The notes under the pieces were generated by a model. That model was given only the letters and a program-made list of their open reading frames with translations, did no database searches and was not told the DNA's origin. Of a stretch of 64,000 bases of DNA, positions 33,102 to 45,260 are shown piece after piece. The DNA is from Chrysomallon squamiferum (Eukaryota > Mollusca > Gastropoda > Neomphalida > Peltospiridae), in assembly GCA_012295275.1 (NCBI GenBank), contig CM022665.1:10408976-10472975 (forward strand). The letters are read 5' to 3'. The position numbers were made by a program, and so were the translations under genes. The first letter of the stretch is position 1; the number at the start of each line of letters is the position of its first letter.

Positions 33102-33127
33102 CATTTTTTTTTTTTTTTTTTTTTTTT
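33102..33127. repeat. Poly-T, about 26 bp
   Basis: T run after ATT units. Confidence 0.95.
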
Positions 33128-33325
33128 AAGACCTGACAGTCCCAGTAGCAATAAAAGATGACAAAGCTAATACGTGACCTACTTGGCTTTGGTTATTTTA
33201 AGAGCTGATGCAGTAACGATGAATCATAGGAAAGACGTCATGGTAATAATACAGGTAGACCTCGTACACGACAACACAACAGATACGAAAGCATGATGCA
33301 AGATAAGAGGCAGAGTGCTGTAATA

Positions 33326-33385
33326 GTTGTTGTTGTTGTTGTTGTTGTTGTTGCTGTTTTACTCTTGTTGTTGTTGTTGTTAATC
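33326..33385. repeat. (TTG)n
   Basis: Two (TTG)n runs separated by CTGTTTTACTCTT. Confidence 0.95.
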
Positions 33386-33817
33386 TTGTTATTTCTTTGC
33401 TCTATTTATTGTGCAGTTTTTAACAGGCACACATTCACAATAATAAACGAATAAATCCCTCTAGCCCTGTGCCAGATAAAGATTACGTTTCTTGTGCATT
33501 ATTAAAACAGTAGCCTGAAATCTGTAATTTCTCAGTGATGTGTCACTATGTTACTTCAAACAGTCAACTAATTCACCAATAAAGAAGTCGCTTTTGATGT
33601 ACAATCCTCACAAACCTTGCCTACACTATTTTTATGGCACTACAACGCTTGCCCATTTTAAAAAGCAAATAAAATAGATCACTGCATATATTAAGACTAA
33701 TTTTTATGGATAAAGCTTTTGTATATTTTATTTTCAAAGATTCCTTTTCAGCGAAAATCTGCTATAACGAGTCCTCCTCTATCATAAGTTCAGATATATA
33801 ATTTTAATTTGGCAGTC
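33386..33817. other. Unique DNA
   Basis: No long frame and no recognised element. Confidence 0.5.
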
Positions 33818-33844
33818 TTTTTTTTTTTTTTTTTTTTTTTTTTT
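33818..33844. repeat. Poly-T, 27 bp
   Basis: Pure T run. Confidence 0.97.
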
Positions 33845-34096
33845 CTGGTCTTTCCTTTATAAAATCCATTAGAGAGAAGAAGTATTTTATAACACAATCA
33901 AACTTTTTGGACCCATTTACCGCTTTAACAGAGTTCCACTGAACCATGCAAGGGATACATTTACAATGTATTTTATACTATAGCCTAAATTTAAGCACAA
34001 TAAGGCCGCATCCAATAAATTAGTTCAAGCTCCATTTCAGATGTGATGACATTTTACATTAAGACTGTCATTCTAGATCAGTTCCAAACTAGTTCA

Positions 34097-34255
34097 CGCA
34101 TCATCCCATCTATTGTAATTTTTCACTAGCGTCCTCTAGGTTATTACAATTTTTCACTAGCATTATCCCATCTATTGTAATTTTTCACTAGCATCGTCTA
34201 GGTTATTACAATTTTTCACTAGCATTCTCCCATCTATTGTATTTTTTTCACCAGC
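34097..34255. repeat. Dimeric minisatellite (about 61 bp = two half units)
   Basis: Two half units alternate. A is ATCCCATCTATTGTA + ATTTTTCACTAGC; B is GTCCTCTAGGTTATTACA + ATTTTTCACTAGC. The order is A-B-A-B-A; both halves share the ATTTTTCACTAGC end. More decayed units (TTGTAATTT, TTACTAGCAT) seem to continue to about 34355. Confidence 0.9.
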
Positions 34256-34354
34256 GACAAATAAGCTATATATATTGTAATTTCTACATTTATCTTAATT
34301 ACTCTATTTCTTACTAGCATAATACCAGCTTTTTCAATTTCTCACAAACAATGT

Positions 34355-34440
34355 TCAAGCCAGTGGCGTGAAGAGGTTCGGTGAAGCCCTGGGCCAACAC
34401 CTAGATTGCATGTCCCCAAGACTCCCCAAGTATAGCATCT
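34355..34440. mobile_element. Possible transposable-element end
   Basis: GCCAGTGGCGTGAAGAGG followed by TTCGGTGAAGCCCTGGGCC is much GC-richer than its surroundings. It recalls the AGTGGCGTA-type words often seen in dispersed animal repeats. There is no second copy in this window to prove it. Confidence 0.25.
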
Positions 34441-36070
34441 AGTACCGAGAACCGTGAGAAAGGAAGACTTCATAAATACGTTTAAATAAAGATGAAATAA
34501 CAATAGCCACATTAATTAAATTCGGTGCCAGCTTGTACAACAAAATTAAATGGATATTTTCAAATTGCAAAAAAAGTAACAACAACATAAGTTTGATTTC
34601 ATTCAGCTTGCTTTCCCCGCTGCTGTAATTTCACTCTGTCATCATTCAGGTTAATATAATTTTTGTCAAAAAAGAAAGAAAAAAAAATGCTTCCATTCAG
34701 ACTCTTAAAATGAAACAAAAGCCAGTCTTATTCACAAACAGACGCAAAATGTGAAAATTTCTATTAACTCAGTTATTTAATAAATAACAACTAACAGGTT
34801 TTTCATTTCTACAGTACAAAAAATGATACAAATAATAATATTAGACATTCAGCTACTACTACAGCTGCTACATTTTATACCACCACTTATTCCATTACTA
34901 CGACGACCACCGTTATCACTGCTGTTAATTATCATCAACATCACTCATGCTACCATGACCACATCTGTAATGTTACAACCATTACCATTAGACGTACTCT
35001 ACCACTGCTCTGCAACCATTACCATTACATGTAAAACGAAATCAGAAATAAATCAAAATGGCCGACAAAGGTTTGTAGAGAAATGACAGTCCTGTCACTG
35101 TTTACTTCTAAATACCACATGCTGTCACATTGTTTGTTGCATCAACAAAACAATTGACTGCAGAGGACTGCCACACAGTATTAGCAATGCCAGTAAACAA
35201 ATCTAATTAACAAGACTCGATGGTAGTCACGTAGTAAACATTTAGTCGTAAAAGCACGTACGTCTTTCGGTGATGTTCGGATATTTTCGTAATGTGCTGA
35301 CATGCAAATAAATCTTTTTTAAAGTGTACGTTTTGAAATATGTATAAATGTCTTGTGAATATTTTATGTCTTTCTGGCGGCCATTCTTTAGACGATAATA
35401 AATTATGGAAAAAAAAACGAAAAAAACCAACATGTTTGTAAGGATGAATGGAAGCTGTCGTTTTTAAAGTACATGGAGACGTCATTTCATGCAAATGTTA
35501 AACAAGCATAGACCGAGTAGACTGAGGTTACGACAGTATTGTCTTAATTTACTCAGTCTGTCACGGCTTTTTGAGACTTCTTAATTTTCATTATCATCAA
35601 GAATTTTTTTTTAATTTAAAGCCATATTGCATTCTGAGCAAAGACTGACCCAAGAAACGAATGAAATCATGACCTAAATTTATAAACAATATATTTGGTT
35701 ATTATTTTAATATTATTATTAATAAAAGAACACATAAAGCAGTATTTCTTTTTATAATGAATCTAACAAAACAGAAATTCAAAATTGGCATTCAAATAAA
35801 TTTTGTTTTTCAAATACCTGGCAGTTATCTTATACCTTAATCGTGCAAGACCAACGGTATCCCGACGGGTGTAACGTGGATACGACCACCTGTTATTTTG
35901 TGGCGTATCAACTAATTTATTAAACTACTAAAAATCTACAAAACCACATAAACTGACTAATATTTGGAATAGTTCACACGGCGGTAATTTCATCGGCTTA
36001 GCCTAATACGTTTTATTTAGTTGTAGTAGGTGTCATGTTCTTCCAGATACCACTGCGTTGTCTGTGTGGC
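34441..36070. other. Unique DNA, 1.6 kb, no gene seen
   Basis: Contains a plus frame at 34823-35086 and two minus frames at 35207-35494; none has a recognisable domain, and the first is Leu/Thr-rich from ACT/CAT units. Confidence 0.4.
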
Positions 36071-36114
36071 TGTTTCTTTTTCATTGGGTGGCTCTCTGAT
36101 TTTTTTTTCTCTAG

Positions 36115-36240
36115 CTTTTTTCCCCTTACTCTCTCTCTCTCTCTGTCTCTCTTTCTCTCTCTCTGACTTAGCTTCTTTCTTATCTGTTTTTCTCGTTCTG
36201 TCTCGCTCTACTTCCTCGCTGTTGGTTTTTCTGTCTATCG
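36115..36240. repeat. CT-rich pyrimidine patch
   Basis: Imperfect (CT)n with TCTGTCTC interruptions; explains the Ser/Leu-rich plus frame. Confidence 0.85.
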
Positions 36241-36971
36241 TGTTCTTTTGTGGGTTTGGAGATTTTTAATAATTTAATAAATTAGTTGATACGGCACAAA
36301 ATAACAGGTTGTCTTATCTATTTTTTTGATTGTCAATATTTGAATTTTTCAATAATCTGTTTTTCCCTCTCTCTCTCCCTTTTTTTTATATCTTTTTTTA
36401 AGTCTACTGCAAACTCTTGCCTGAGGCTTCTTTTTTTTTAATTCTTTTTTTTTTTTTTTTTTTTCCACAACTCAGTTTCCTGTGTCCCATTCAGCTATCT
36501 GTTCAGTGGACATAGTATCGTCAACATCATGGTCGAGTAACCATTCACGCGATTACTCAAGCGCGACCGTCATCTACACACCTACCATTTCCTTTTGTCA
36601 TCTTCGCGGCTCCAATGTAACCCCACAGCACATGATGTAGGTCCTAGATTTATTCACCGGCGTGGCCTGGGATTTAATCTGAGGATGTTTTTAACGAGGT
36701 GTATAGTGCATAGTCAGCAAGTGCCTTCAAAGTGTACAACAAACCGGCAATCACACAGCGACCTGAAAACGGCTCAAGGCGAAATACGATGACAGTCTAC
36801 GACAGACGTACGTCAACGTAAAAACCAACCAGAAAAAAATTATACATATATTACAAAACAAACGTAAATGAATTCAGTTAAGAATAATTAAAAGGCAAAA
36901 GACGTGTGCGAAAGTTGCAGAAACATCATCACGAATTTGACTAAATTAGAGCCGTAATTAAGCATTTGACA

Positions 36972-36975
<4 letters not shown>
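36241..36975. other. Unique DNA with T-rich patch near 36430-36465
   Basis: A GC-richer stretch lies at 36520-36800. A plus frame there (36595-36792) has varied composition but no recognised family. Confidence 0.4.

Positions 36976-37006
<31 letters not shown>
36976..37006. repeat. Poly-T, 31 bp
   Basis: Pure T run. Confidence 0.97.
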
Positions 37007-37008
<2 letters not shown>

Positions 37009-38529
37009 TGTCATCTCTTTGATGCATTTTTTATTATTTCTTTACGACATGCTGTTTGTCTGTGTGGTTTTTTTTTAATGATAAAAGCACTGTGTGTGGT
37101 CCTAAGGTTTTCAACAAGACACCTGCATCAAATACTCATCAACTTGTGACCTTGAAATGTATGGCCTTCAGAATTCACTTTAGCATAAACGTCATGAGTT
37201 ATCATAACGTGTATTTCAACATAATGTTTCCCATACAGAAAAGGTATATTCATAAAGATATGTATGAGCATAACTTACTATTTCAGTGTTAATTTTTCTA
37301 TAAAGCAAAATGCATGTTTAAGGCCGAACATTCTTACAAAGTATTAACATTTTGTCATGTCAGTGTTAAATTACTAAACATATATGTAAAGTTCCAAACT
37401 CGCCATATTAATAAAAATTAAAATTAAAATAAAAAAAATTAAATAAAAAAAAACCCACTTAAATCCCTAATTTACTTAGTAAATAGAGCTATTTTGTGTG
37501 TGGGGGAGTTCATTCTTTTCTTTCTTCTTTCATTTTTTTTTAATTATTTTTTTTATAATATTAAGTATTATGTTATATGTATCGTACAAACTGTAGTTTT
37601 GAATTTTTATTCTTTTTGTTATCATAATCCCATGTTATATGATCTGACTTTATATAAAGTTGTTTTGTAAAACAAAACGCTTGAATTGACAGACACGCGA
37701 CATAATTATACTAATTTAGAATGACTTTGTGCAATATATATATATATACGTACTTAAAGTACCTGTAGCAATGTGCATGTGTGTTTGTATATGTCTGTGT
37801 GTCCATAATAAATGCAGTTCATGCATTCTTTTAAAACTGCATTTTACTTCATATACATGTTTTTAAAACGTACATCTATGGTAACCTTGTTTTCGGTGTC
37901 TTTTTAAAACTTAATCTTACGACATGCATGTTCTTAAATGCATTTAATTAAGCACAACGCCATAAATTCAGTTTATATCATTTTAAAGCTGCAGTGATAT
38001 TGTATTTGGCCTTTTTTTTTTTGATAGAAATAAAATAAACAATTAATGACAGAATTATGGTTTCTGTTTTCGAAATTAATTACTAAATTATGAATTCATT
38101 TTAATTTTAATATTAATTTTAATGTAAATATTGCATTCTTTATTGTTGTTTGCTATGCAGTTACATAATTTAATTTAAAGACACCAGAAATATTACATAA
38201 AACGTACAAATCGAATACTTATGCTGATTATGAAATTGTTTTTACATGCGGTAGCAGTTTTACGTTACTCCTACACGATTTGTCTTGATAACGTCACAAC
38301 ACAATGCATGGTGTGTACTGAACTTCATTACCAAAACTTATTTCATATCATGAAAATTAAAGAATCATTGGAAAAGTGAAGTGAAGGTTCAGGCACGCCT
38401 TTCATAGGCACACAGTCTTTAAGTCAGAGATGTCTCCCAAGGACAATGTTAATATTAATTTTGTCTGTTAGAGTATTGTTATAAAATAGTATTAAATAAT
38501 ATCTGTCTGCTTTACAACCTTTCCATTTA
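37007..38529. other. Unique AT-rich DNA, 1.5 kb
   Basis: Only small repeats, for example (TA)n at 37736-37748. A plus frame over 37056-37292 is unremarkable. Confidence 0.45.
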
Positions 38530-38626
38530 GCTCCCGACAGGTGATATACTGAGAGGCGATCCCAGAACCCTTCACTTTCAAAGCTAAAACTGAACCGCTG
38601 AGGCTGGGCGATATTTGCCGGGAGGG
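38530..38626 (-). mobile_element. Possible SINE head (tRNA-like, minus strand)
   Basis: On the minus strand, AGCCTCAGCGGTTCAG (A-box-like, about 38591-38606) is followed by GCTTTGAAAGTGAAGGG (anticodon-arm-like) and TCTGGGATCGCCTC (B-box-like, about 38553-38566). CTCCCGGCA and TGTCGGGAG at the two ends are nearly complementary. The resemblance is partial. Confidence 0.35.
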
Positions 38627-38632
38627 TTATTT

Positions 38633-38643
38633 TAATTTTAATT

Positions 38644-38682
<39 letters not shown>

Positions 38683-38712
38683 TTATTATCATTTTTTTTT
38701 TTTTTTTTTTTT
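38633..38712. repeat. (TTTA)n then T21
   Basis: TTTA array of about 50 bp followed by a T run at 38692-38712. Confidence 0.97.
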
Positions 38713-39203
38713 AAATTTCTTTTTTATTTAATTATTTATTCATTCATTACTGGGCTTTTTCTTGCATGTTGTTCCTGTTGTTTATTTCTTTTTAATGAAG
38801 CTGTTGTTTCGTGTGTGTTTTTTTTGTTAACTGTCGTGTTGGAGACCACCCTGCCCTCCACAACACAATCTAATGCTTACGTGCTGTCGTACATTAACAG
38901 GAAAAGTCAGAAGCGTTTCGTAACGAAACAGCACACAGCTGAGCTTTCCGACACCTATCACTGCTGATGAAATCTCTCTGTGATAAATCAAGCCGTGATA
39001 ACGCCATTGTTGTGTAAGCAGGAAGATACTTCCTTTTACAGGAAAAGGTGGGGGGGGGAAGAAGTAAAAAATACACACCATAAAAGAAGAAGACGAAAAA
39101 AATAATAATAATAAAATTACGTAGAAAATAAGAGCAAAATGCAAGAGGCGAATCTAGTGCCATAGGAATGCATTCATTTCTTAAATTTTTAATTTATTTA
39201 TTT

Positions 39204-39204
<1 letters not shown>
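38713..39204. other. Unique DNA with a nine-G run
   Basis: G9 at 39050-39058. Two minus frames read through AT-rich DNA and show no domain. Confidence 0.45.
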
Positions 39205-39237
<33 letters not shown>

Positions 39238-39550
39238 AGTGAGTAGTAGTAGTAGTAATAGTAGTAGTAGTAGTAGTAGTAGTAGTAGGAGTAGTAGTAA
39301 TTGTTGTTTTTGTAACTGTAGCAGTAATAGTAGTAGTAGCTGTTGTTGTTGTAATAGTAATAATAGTTGTGGTAGTAGTTGTGGTAATAGTATTAGTAAC
39401 AGTTGTTGTAGTAATAATAGTAGTAGTAGTAGTAGCTGTAGTTGTAGTAACAGCAGTATTGGAGGTAATATTATTGGAGATAACAGCAGTAGTAGCAGCA
39501 GGAATATTATTGCTGTTGTTATCATTATCATCATCATCACCATCATCACA
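39205..39550. repeat. (ATT)n and (AGT)n domain
   Basis: (ATT)n at 39205-39236, then about 300 bp of AGT/TAG units mixed with GTT and CAG, ending in CAT/ATC units. It gives a 153-codon poly-Leu/Ile frame on minus and poly-Ser/poly-Val on plus; none is a gene. Confidence 0.97.
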
Positions 39551-40367
39551 GTTTTTATATACTGGACGTTAAATCCACCACAGTAAAGGAACCGTACCCA
39601 AACCCCTCTTTCTGAACCTGCGAATTCGGCCCTGAAACACACGTGCTAGTTTCGATTTTAATTATATACAGCACATTTATTGTGCTGCGGATGTCATAAG
39701 TCAGGAAATAAAATTAACGACTTGCATGTTCAGGATTTACACGTGAGGTGATGTTACACAGGAAAAGATTAATAAATCATAGAGTGGGCGGAGCTTTCAA
39801 AATTCATAGCGGATTTATGAATGTTAAATAGCGCTCACCGTTCGTTTCTATGGTTTTTGGTTTACAATAATGCAGTCTCTGGTTTCGAAGATGATTTCTA
39901 CTTTCGAAGATTCTGAATATTGATTTGAGATTTGCTTATCTTGAATAATATTTATTTCAAAACATTATGTACAATCAGAAAAAACTAATTCCGTATTTAC
40001 CACAAAGAATAAACTTGGGATTCTATTCATGATAGGCATAAAATCTTTAATCTTATTTTAAATGCATATTTGTAAAAAAAAAACGTTTGGGTATTTCAGA
40101 ATGCATATTATTAAGAAACACATTTTGTTAACAGGTCATACGTCTGTAAACATTTTTAATTGATCAGAGTATTTTTAATAGCATATTATAAAAATAATTC
40201 CTAATCGAAGACTTTTGACTTCATTGCGTTTAATGCTTTTTCAAGGCATAACATGCAAGATTTAAATTAAGATATATCCTTTTTTCTTGTTTGTCTCTTT
40301 TGTTTCTTTTTCTTTGTTTCTTTTTCTCTTTTATTTTTTCTTCTTCGTTTTGTGTTTGTGCTCTCTC

Positions 40368-40370
<3 letters not shown>
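39551..40370. other. Unique AT-rich DNA
   Basis: Complex sequence with TCTTT-rich patch at 40280-40345; no gene recognised. Confidence 0.5.

Positions 40371-40422
<52 letters not shown>
40371..40422. repeat. (TG)n microsatellite, 52 bp
   Basis: Uninterrupted TG run. A plus frame enters it as Cys-Val repeats and stays open for about 105 further codons to 40741, without a recognised motif. Confidence 0.98.
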
Positions 40423-41764
40423 GGTAATTAAACCATGCAACAGATTCCTGCGATATTTGATGTGCGTTTACTTCAAGGTTTTTCTGAACACATCAGATTT
40501 AATTAAATTACTGCGATTTTACAACAGAATCCTAATTAAAGACTTTTATTTTCATTCTTCTATCAAGGAAAGAGAGTTCTGTTGGCCGATTCTTAATCAC
40601 AATATGTTTTTTTTTAGGAATATTTTGTTCGGGTCTCTACTTCAAGGTATTCTTCAAGTAATCGAGTTCTGCTCGGGCCACGCTGAACTATTTACAGCTC
40701 TTTGTCTGCCGCTTGCCAAATACTTTCCAGTGACCGCCTGAGGCCAAGAAACCGTAAAAAATATCTGCAATATGTTTTTGCTAACCGTATCTGCAGCATT
40801 CCTCTGGCAAAGCAACAGATGGTGAAGACGGTTCTGAACGATGGTCAGAATGCCGGGGACTTCCAACAAAATTGACCAGCCCCAGGTTTGTGGGTCAACA
40901 ACCGAAACCACAAGACGAGCTGAGTTTACACAAAATAAACACAGTGAGTGACAGTTGCACGCACAAATGCCATAGTTCTTCACTCAATATGGCAAACTGT
41001 TACTGGACTGTCAATAGCGACCAAAAGAAAAAGTTTTTAAAAAAAACAAAAAACTAACCGAACTAATGACATACGGTCGTGGCGAAGATTGCTTTTTTGG
41101 GTTTAATTTTCGTGTGAGAATGGTTTCAAAACTCGTTCTTTTGTCCTCAGAAGTAATTCGTCTTAAACTTTACAATGGCTCGGTTTGAACTTGGTAATAA
41201 ACGGACAAGGCCGCGTATCGTGTTATATAGGAAGCTTAGTAAGTTTCAGCAGTCACTCAGCAAACATCTCCTCTTTGATGACAACGACGAATGATAATAT
41301 TAACTTGAAAGCAATTTTTCCATAAGTTAAATTGGTTTTGATAATCTGTTCATTTTCAAAAGGTTATTTTGAGACCTTCGTTGAACAAAATCATCTTAAA
41401 CATTTTACTGAACATGTTCGAAATGTTTCCCGTGATGAGTAAAAAGATAATCAAAAGTATGCAGTTACGACAAACTTTGTGAAATACGTTTAACGTGTTT
41501 GTAAATTCTGCTCAGCTTTGTTAAGCGTATGAAGCAGGTTTCAAATAGCTCTTAGTTTCTTGAGCGTGTGCACGCTGGAAACCTCAGTGTGTTACTCCAT
41601 GGGGGATACGGATAAACATTTGGGGCATGTGTTCCCAAGTACAGGATTTGTTTTTAAAATAATACACACTCAATCAGATGGTTTCCTTGTTGATGGTCAG
41701 ATCGTGTCTAGAACAACCCCGTGTCATTCATCAGCAATATTTAAATAAAAAAACATGCGTGTTG
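40423..41764. other. Unique DNA, GC-richer at 40640-41010
   Basis: Opposed frames overlap at 40654-40741 (plus ending 40741, minus 40654-40983). Neither carries a known domain or a supported splice border. An exon or a regulatory island are both possible. Confidence 0.35.
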
Positions 41765-42035
41765 ATAATAGTATTAGAGACAGTACAACAGAAACAGTTG
41801 TAGTAGTAATAGTAATATTGTAGTAGCAGTAGCCGCGACATCAATAGCTCTTACAATAGTTGTTACTGCGTTGTTGTTGTAGTAGCAATAGCAGAGTATC
41901 AGTAATAGTAGTGGTATCAGTAGTAGTATAGTTGTAGTATTTTTGTAGTATCAGCAGAAGTACAGCAGTAGTACGAATAATAAGTAGTAGTTGCATTAGT
42001 AGTAACAATTGCAACAGCAGAAGTAGTGATTGTAT
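41765..42035. repeat. Degenerate (GTA)n domain
   Basis: GTA/TAG units heavily interrupted, like 5105-5960 and 59386-59945. Confidence 0.9.
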
Positions 42036-42724
42036 TTGCGGCAGACATTTCCTGTATCGTTCGTGCATTTTGATTTGTTTTTAGCGTGACTGTCGTAAAT
42101 AAATAAGCGCATGATTATCTCATGCTAAAAAAAATTATATATATAAAAGTTCTGCAGTATTCGTTTTCTTTTTTAGTTGTTATCACTGAAATGTTTCGTG
42201 ACCCGCCGCTTAGAAGACGAGTCAGACGGAATAACCAGTGAAGCACGATGCTGGAGAATCCACAGTTCTCCCGTGAACAAGTGGACCCTAACGGTGATAT
42301 GCAAATGTACATAGATGGAGTGTACATCCACCTAACGGTTCTTCTGTGCACGCTTTTGGAGTGACGCGTCTTAACAACCTCCACTGTGCAACGACCTGCA
42401 TCCAATTTTATCTTCTCTCTATACAAACGTTGATGGGGCCGATCTGTATTTTAGGGGCTTATTATTTTTTATTTTTAGCGTGACACCCTTTCAACAATCA
42501 ATCTGCTGATCCGACGCAGTTTTATTTTGCCGTTAGCCATTGTAGTCACTCCGTTTGGGGGTCGAAGGTTATTGCCAAACAATTGAACATGCGTGCCCGG
42601 CACAATCCGTCTTCCCGCGCCAAAGATGTGTCCACGCTTGAAGTATTCTGGCAGCCTCCTCCCACGACACTTGACCTTATGTGATCCGCAGAACGACAGG
42701 TGTTTCTTTTAAATGTACCCACAG
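42036..42724. other. Unique DNA, GC-richer after 42180
   Basis: A minus frame over 42115-42426 has varied composition but no known domain. Confidence 0.4.
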
Positions 42725-42984
42725 GTTGGTGGATGTCTTGCCGCTATGGAGCGAAGTTGTATTGTCCGGGGGACAGAGATCCCCTGGTCGCACGAATCAC
42801 GCGAAGACAATCACTTAACTTGCTTCAAATTGGCCAGGATCGAATTTCCTCGAGTATCTCCGTTAATAAAGGCGGGAAAGAGCGCGTGGTACCTGACTCC
42901 ACTCCCGTGACAAGTTATTCTCACCCTCGAAACAAACCGAATTCATCAGTGTCACGCGTCCGAATGTCTTCTCGGCGTTTCAAG
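42725..42984 (+). CDS. Speculative internal exon in GC-richer island
   Basis: This lies in the longest non-repetitive frame of the window, open from 42700 to 43161. An acceptor-like TTTAAATGTACCCACAG precedes 42725 and an acceptable donor, TTTCAAG|GTATTG, follows 42984. The peptide is basic and polar (RYGAKLYCPGDRDPLVARIT, SRVRMSSRRFK) with no homopolymer. A second plus frame is open to 42910 over the same bases and the island is short, so chance is a real explanation. No domain or family is recognised. Confidence 0.14.
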
Positions 42985-43920
42985 GTATTGACGCATTTTC
43001 GAGTTTTATTGCAGAAAAATCACGTGATCTGTTGTAAATCACGGTCATTAATTCATTATCAGCACCTTGTAAATCACTCGTTTATCAATGGCGCCTCCGA
43101 AGACGTCCTGAAACATGCGAGGTGTGAGCTTCAGACGATTAATTGTAGGTACGACAACTAGTGTCACCTGATTAGTCATTTATTTATTTTTATTTCAACA
43201 AGAAGACGATTTTGCAAGAGGAGTGCGTGTAATAGTCAAACAGACGTCTAGCTAAAATAAATAAAAAATAATAAATAATAATAAATAAATAAAAAAAATA
43301 TATATATATATATATAAAATCAGAATACTAAAAACGTTTACACCGTTTTCGTGAGATTTTTCCGTTTTCACAAATCTTGACGTTACGTCGTTTGTCAAGG
43401 TCGTTTTCCTGTGAGCGACGGGTGTCAGGAAAGATGGGCGTGTTGAGAGCTCGCCACTTAAGACGGTAAATATTATAATCAAAACTACAAAACCGTCAAC
43501 GCTTTCACGTTTTGTGTTTCTATAAATGCAACGAATGATAGAACTAAGTGACAGTTTTTCTGGTTCTCACAATTACCAACCATTGCTAGATTTAGCAAAA
43601 TACAAAACTGTAGAAAACCAGAAAAAAAAAAAATATATATATATATGTTGGTATTAAATAGCTGCGTGTTATTAATTTGGTGTGTCTTTGAATTCATAGC
43701 AGTAAATAAACATAGATATACTTGGATGCACTTTTGTAAATAAATGTCTTGTGTTTGTATATATATATATATGGATGTATTTTATGTTTGTAAATGTATT
43801 TGTTTGTGTTAGCACATTCACTGCTTGGAGTAACAAAATTCTAAATGCCTGTAAAGCAAAGAAGAAAGACAAATAAACAAAACAAACGGGAACGTTATAA
43901 AAAATGAAGGTCGTTTGGTA
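42985..43920. other. Unique DNA with short (TA)n runs
   Basis: (TA)n near 43299-43316 and 43633-43646. The other frames here are AT-driven. Confidence 0.45.
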
Positions 43921-43924
43921 TGTA

Positions 43925-44095
43925 TAACCTAATGTTTGTTTTTATGTCTATGTTTATGTGAACATATATTTAATTACGTATGTGTTTGTGTATCTATGCA
44001 CGTATGAACGTACGTGTGTACGTATGTATGCACCTAAAGTTTGTTTTTGTCTGTGTTTATGTAAACACTCATTTAATTACGTATGTGTTTGTATA
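43925..44095. repeat. Tandem duplication, about 104 bp period
   Basis: The phrase GTTTGTTTTT...TGTTTATGTGAACATATATTTAATTACGTATGTGTTTGT, starting at about 43933, recurs from about 44039 with a few changes. A mixed CGTA/TGTA stretch separates the copies. Confidence 0.85.
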
Positions 44096-44192
44096 TGTAT
44101 GTGTATGTATGTATGTATGCATGATGTAAGTATGTATGTATGTATGTGAGTGTATATATGTATGTATGTATGTATATATGCATGTAGTATGT

Positions 44193-44265
<73 letters not shown>
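44096..44265. repeat. (ATGT)n then (GT)n
   Basis: GTAT units to about 44190 followed by an uninterrupted (GT)n of about 71 bp (44195-44265). Confidence 0.97.
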
Positions 44266-44267
<2 letters not shown>

Positions 44268-44926
44268 AAATACCTACTATAAACCGAATGCACTTCATAC
44301 AGGCAAACAAACACACATCCATGTCTGAATTGTTGTGGCAACGTAACCTGGTAATCACTTTTCACTCAGTAAATTATCACTGGTGACAAAATGAGGATTT
44401 AGGTGACACATACTTGCTGAGTCATGATGTTGTCAGACGATAATTTACAAACGTTTCTGATAATATTACATAACACACCTCAACACCAAATACTAAATAT
44501 ATCACCGCTGAATTACACACTAAAACAGGAGGGGAAAATATTACCTTTGTGCATGTATGATGCCGTTCTTTTTGTTTATATACCAAAACGAACAGAAGAA
44601 AAAAGACTTTGATTATAAACTCGGTCATTTTGCCTGAGTTACGTCATTACAGGAACGTATTCTGCTTTGTCATCATGATTTATGTAAATCCATAAAAGCC
44701 TGTTTCTTTATTACGAGATAAACGTATTTATTTCACAGCGCGTAAATATATATAACACACAAGACTTTTTCTTCTTCTTCTTTTCTCTCTTTTAATTTTT
44801 TTTTTTTTTGCTGATACGTAAAACACTCGTATAAAAACTGATAAAAAGGTCTCAGAGATTTGCCACTAAGCTCTGGACTCGTATCAGTTTGAAACAAAAA
44901 TATAAATACATCAGCGTAGCCTTGAC
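44266..44926. other. Unique DNA
   Basis: Opposed frames over 44422-44628 show no known motif; CTT-rich and T-rich patches lie at 44766-44810. Confidence 0.45.
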
Positions 44927-44950
44927 TTTTTTTTTTTTTTTTTTTTTTTT
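44927..44950. repeat. Poly-T, 24 bp
   Basis: Pure T run followed by CTTCTTC. Confidence 0.97.
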
Positions 44951-45094
44951 CTTCTTCGTCAAATCTCAAGAGCATCTTTCTCCAACACGTGGCGAAGATC
45001 GGCAACAGTTAACGTAAAGTATCCACAGATATTGAAAACAGATGTGCCAAATTGCTTCAGATATTCGTGTTTTTGTTATTAACGGCGACTACGG

Positions 45095-45260
45095 TTTGGA
45101 AAATAGTATTTCATAATATGGTGCAAAATTATTATTATAATTATTATTTTAAATGGTGACTAGGTAGGTGCTTTTATCATTAAGATATGCGGAAATAGTA
45201 TTTTATAATAATTGTGGTCCAAAATTATCATTATTATTATTGTTGTTGTTGTTGTTGTTT
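45095..45260. repeat. Tandem duplication with ATT/GTT tails
   Basis: GGAAAATAGTATTTCATAAT...GGTGCAAAATTATTATT (from about 45097) recurs as GGAAATAGTATTTTATAATA...GGTCCAAAATTATCATT (from about 45190). The second copy ends in (ATT)n(GTT)n. Confidence 0.8.

Noticed and set aside
39181-39642. 153-codon minus-strand poly-Leu/Ile frame
   Set aside because: Translation of (ATT)n and (AGT)n; stop codons are absent because the units cannot form them in that phase.
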